From assembly GCF_018139145.2 (NCBI RefSeq), contig NC_059500.1, positions 51,268,663 through 51,332,662 on the forward strand: a DNA stretch of 64,000 nucleotides, in the 5' to 3' direction. This stretch comes from Gymnogyps californianus (lineage: Eukaryota; Chordata; Aves; Accipitriformes; Cathartidae). Positions 60,309-64,000 of this stretch are shown here, piece after piece. How positions within the stretch are numbered: the stretch's first letter is position 1; the number at the start of each line of letters is the position of its first letter. The position numbers were made by a program, and so were the translations under genes. The notes under the pieces were generated by a model. It was given only the letters and a program-made list of their open reading frames with translations, was not told where the DNA came from and searched no databases.

Positions 60309-62519
60309 TATAAAACTAAGATCACACTTTCTGATCCTTCAGGATATACAAGTAGCTTGAGGTACAGGTATGCTTTGGAAGGCAAGGCTTAATTTTTTTT
60401 GTTGTTGTTTCCGTTATTGCTGTGCTTGCTGTTGGTATTATTTTTACTAATAAAAAATATCTGTAGACATGAACAGAACGTTGTTTTCTGGCTTCTTAAG
60501 CAGCATAGGGAAAGTTTTGTCTAAAATGTTTTTGAAAGATTTACTGATATTGTTGGAAAAAAGACCAGAGATTCCCCACTTTAATCCATACACAAAAGGA
60601 AATGTGGGAGCAACTGTGGCTTCTACTTGGTTGGCCTGTACACTTTAGCTAAAGGTCAACTTTAACGTGACATGTACCTAATGTTACTGATATCTGTTAT
60701 TTCTGCAGTGACCCAAGGAATTAACTGGTGTGTATCTTTTGCTTTAGTTCTATAAATCTTGGATAGATATAGTCCTCTCACTTCCTGTTCCAGTTTTGGC
60801 TCTCTGGTTCAATTTTGAATTTTTTGTCTGATAACTAAGTCAGATTGTAATGCATATGCACACACACACACTAAAACACACACTCCTTTTAATAGAATAA
60901 AATACCCATTAATGTTTAAATAATGCAAGTTGCTCGGTGCAATAATCTCATTTTAGAACTATCAGCTGTGGAGAGAATGGAGAGATAAAGGGATATCCTG
61001 CATAGTACATTATGATTCAGATAGTTATTTTTACCTAATCATAGACATTATATCATCCCGACTCTCAAGATGCTTCTTAAAACTTTAGTGACTGATACGA
61101 AAAGTGTGTTTGGATAATGCAATAATTGGCAGATATATGCCTGCATTTAAGACTATGTACTCTAATATTGGCAGCTGTTCGACAATTTGGAATCAGCATT
61201 ATAAACAGGTGCATATAGTGTAGTTAGGGTTACTGAGTCAATTTTTTTTTTTACAAGCTACCAGGCACGTAGGCTGCTTCACTTGTTTCTAAATGAAATA
61301 GTCATGTTCTATGCTTCCTGCATGATTCTTTGCATGCATAAATTAATCACGTGAAATTATCAGTAAGGATGCAAATGTTGTCTTTACTGTTAGATCTGCT
61401 GGAAATTCTACTGAGTACAGACCGAGGAGAAAAGTGAAGGAACAAAGCTACTATAATCAAATACTAATTGACTATATATAACTAACGTTAATAGTTCTAT
61501 GCAAATTAAATAACTAAATGTCCTCCAACTACCATAAAGAGAGGGAATGATCTCATGGCTAAGTAGTGAGAACGGAGATTTGGTAGCCCGTGTCTTACAT
61601 CTTTTCTTGCTATAAAGGCAAAAATACTGGACCCAGTGGTGCAGCAGTAGTGATTGTCTCAAATATCATAGGAGAAAAAAAAAACTACAGTGCTTCTTTA
61701 TTAAAGTCTCTGACTATCTTTGAAGATGTTACTAGAGTTGCAGAAACAGAACCAACGTATTTTGTGCTGTGCAGTGGTGAACCCGGAAAGCCTGCTCTAC
61801 GGGGAACTGTTTTGCATTAAATATGCAAATTTCACCACAGTAATCCACATACTTTGGAAATGTCACAAATGAAAGCTTCTGGAATATGGATACAATTCCA
61901 GAGGACATTTGATCTAGAATTTATGCAGAAAATACAGTAATGAAAAAAATGCAAAACTTTCAGTATATTTTTTGTTATTAAATGTAACCTTCTTCCGTCC
62001 TGGTGAACTACGTTTAATAAACTTTCACAGTGTTGTGAAAAACATATAAATGATTATTCCTGGCTCCTTAAGGATAATTGAATGTCTTTTTCTCTCTCTC
62101 TTTTTTTTTTTTTATGTGAGGGCATAAGCAATTAAGATATTGTCTAAGGATACAGGAAATCTGATTAACAGATCAAAAAGACCATCTGTGGAGATTGGGT
62201 TTAACGCCAGGGGGTAATTCTCTCCACAATGCTTATGTAAATCAACTTAATCCAGGAGACTGAATGAATTTGCTCTGAAAGATGGCTTTCTTTATTTGTA
62301 AATATGTATTTTCAGAAAGTGTGTTGTTGAATATTATTCAAGGCTGTGATTCAGAATATTTCCATATATAACTAAATCATCTTACAGGTAGAGAATGAGT
62401 CAATCTTCCAAACACAAGGGAGAACTCCATCAGACCTACTACACAAGTAAATGTTCTTACTGAAAGATCTTGTAATGTGATCTGTAAGTAACATTTCTGA
62501 TGAGTGGACTTTGCTTTCT

Positions 62520-62524
<5 letters not shown>

Positions 62525-62554
<30 letters not shown>
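62525..62554 (+). repeat. (GT)15 dinucleotide repeat
   Basis: Fifteen uninterrupted GT units. Likely length-polymorphic. Confidence 0.97.
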
Positions 62555-62557
<3 letters not shown>

Positions 62558-64000
62558 AGTTCTTTAGTGGTCTTTTTTCAATTTGAGTCTAAGTGCTGCA
62601 AATCTTGATGGAGGTGCCTACTTGAAGCTAATAGCTTGTAGTCTTTGCAAGTTGCATATGAGTACATTGTTCTGTGGAGTCACTAATTATACTTCAACTT
62701 GATAAACTAATAATTCTTTCTTGAGCCATTCTGATGTTTTCCTATTAAAAAAAAGTCTTTCTGACTGTATGACTTGTTGATCAGATCTTATATTATGCAT
62801 TAAATCTATGTATGTCATGCACATATTTTTTCTACCTGACAAAATTATTTTAGTACTAGTTCAAATGTATTTCTAATTAACAACCTGTTGAGTTTTCTTC
62901 AACATTCCTAATAAGTGGATAGCTTTCTAAGGAAATACAAGGTTTTCAGGTATGGGGTGCTGCCCTTACAGAATGTTTTTAGCTCTATGTTATTAACATC
63001 AAGTCTGTGGTTAAGTACTTGTAAAGCTGCAAACGGAGGACACACATATACAGACATATGAACAATTAAAAATAGGGTCTACATTATTGTTGAGCACCAG
63101 TAAATTTATTAATTTATGCTCTTACCATCTTAGTTAGTATAGCCTCCAACAGAAACAGACCTTTAGATCTTGCACTGAGAGCTACATATCATAAGATGTG
63201 ATGGAAGAGAGGTAATTCTGAAATAACTTATAGGACTATAATTGTCTAGAATCACCTGCCTGTCATTTGATACTCTGCCATAATTTATTCATGCAACTTT
63301 AGTCAGATGTTATGGCTTAGTTAATGATAGTTGCTTTGAAATTCTCGTATGTGTTTAGCCTACAAAAAGCTAGAAACATGACTAGCCATACTTTCACAAG
63401 GAGCTCTGTTGTGTTCTGGTGAAGCTACTCAAATGTGTAAAGATTAACAGAATTAGGGCTTGAAACAAAATTTCTTTCAGGACATTATATGTTTGTCTAA
63501 TAGCTAAGGGGATAAAGGAAATGTTGTAGTTAAAAAGTCTGTGGAGCAGTAGTTCTGCTTGCTGCATCTTTTGTATTAACAATGGAATTATATTAGTATT
63601 TAGCTTTTACTGGCTTTATTTGTTTACTGCTGTGTTCTGTTTAGCAAAGATGAATAGAATATTTTAACAACAAACAATGAACAAATGGGTGCTTATTTAT
63701 AAGGTAGTTCTTGTTCCTTGACCAAATAATGCATCAAGAAGCAAAGATTGTTCAAAAGAAGGTCATGGGAACTCAGAGAAACTGGCTGTCTGGACTTATC
63801 TCTTCTTAACTTGTAGTGGTGACTTTCCCTCTCTTCCTTTCTCTCTCTCTCTTTCTCTGGAAATGGCTCCTGTGGCCTGTAAGAGAAACATTAAGTCTTG
63901 GAATGGAAGCAGTAAGCTTCATGGGTGTCTAATATTATAAGAATATTAACAGTAGTGACCAAAAGTCCCATGTCTCGCCATAGAAGAAAACCACAGGGTG

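Larger units (their letters stand above)
57591..64000. other. Unassigned AT-rich sequence
   Basis: About 6.4 kb with no recognised gene. It contains an A/G-rich patch at 57674-57709, the repeat pair at 58888 and 60281, a local duplication at 58861/58916, a short duplication of CTACAGATTTTAG near 59445 and 59459, a CT/T stretch near 62085-62113, the GT repeat at 62525-62554 and a CT repeat near 63832-63858. Confidence 0.6.

Overview
The window looks like gene-poor, AT-rich DNA from a bird nuclear genome. The evidence is the repeat content. There are several CR1 retrotransposon copies with the avian CR1 3' end (octamer-like tails of the ATTCTATG type), and solo long terminal repeats (LTRs) of endogenous retroviruses flanked by 5-bp target-site duplications. 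The LTR families resemble those I know from avian genomes. I cannot name the species or the chromosome. I found no convincing protein-coding gene, tRNA, rRNA or CRISPR array. The short open frames are either inside repeats or of the length expected by chance in AT-rich sequence.

Layout: 1-1539 unassigned; 1545-2623 a minus-strand solo LTR with 5-bp duplication ACTAG; 2629-12039 unassigned apart from simple repeats and a palindrome; 12040-13260 a very old CR1/L3-like relic; 13261-26506 unassigned, with a perfect 13-bp hairpin and one possible noncoding exon; 26507-27465 a minus-strand CR1 copy split by a purine-only expansion; 28325-28916 a plus-strand solo LTR with duplication CAGTG; 35160-36790 the best-preserved CR1 (reverse transcriptase part, inactivated); 39797-40404 a CR1 copy with a large internal deletion; 41688-42157 an old partial LTR related to the one at 28325; 43790-45152 a decayed CR1; 53253-53520 a 268-nt pyrimidine-only pentanucleotide array; 55443-56022 a second plus-strand LTR of the 28325 family with duplication TATGT; 56945-57590 a GC-richer block that may be another minus-strand LTR. 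The rest is unassigned.

The elements do not work together as a system. They are independent insertions of different ages in what is probably an intergenic region or a long intron. I did not find a convincing undescribed biological system. The points most worth following up are the two long mirror-type purine/pyrimidine tracts (one grown inside a CR1 copy), a canonical G-quadruplex motif inside the first LTR, a near-complete alternating purine-pyrimidine tract, an unexplained 28-nt exact repeat pair, and candidate conserved noncoding stretches.
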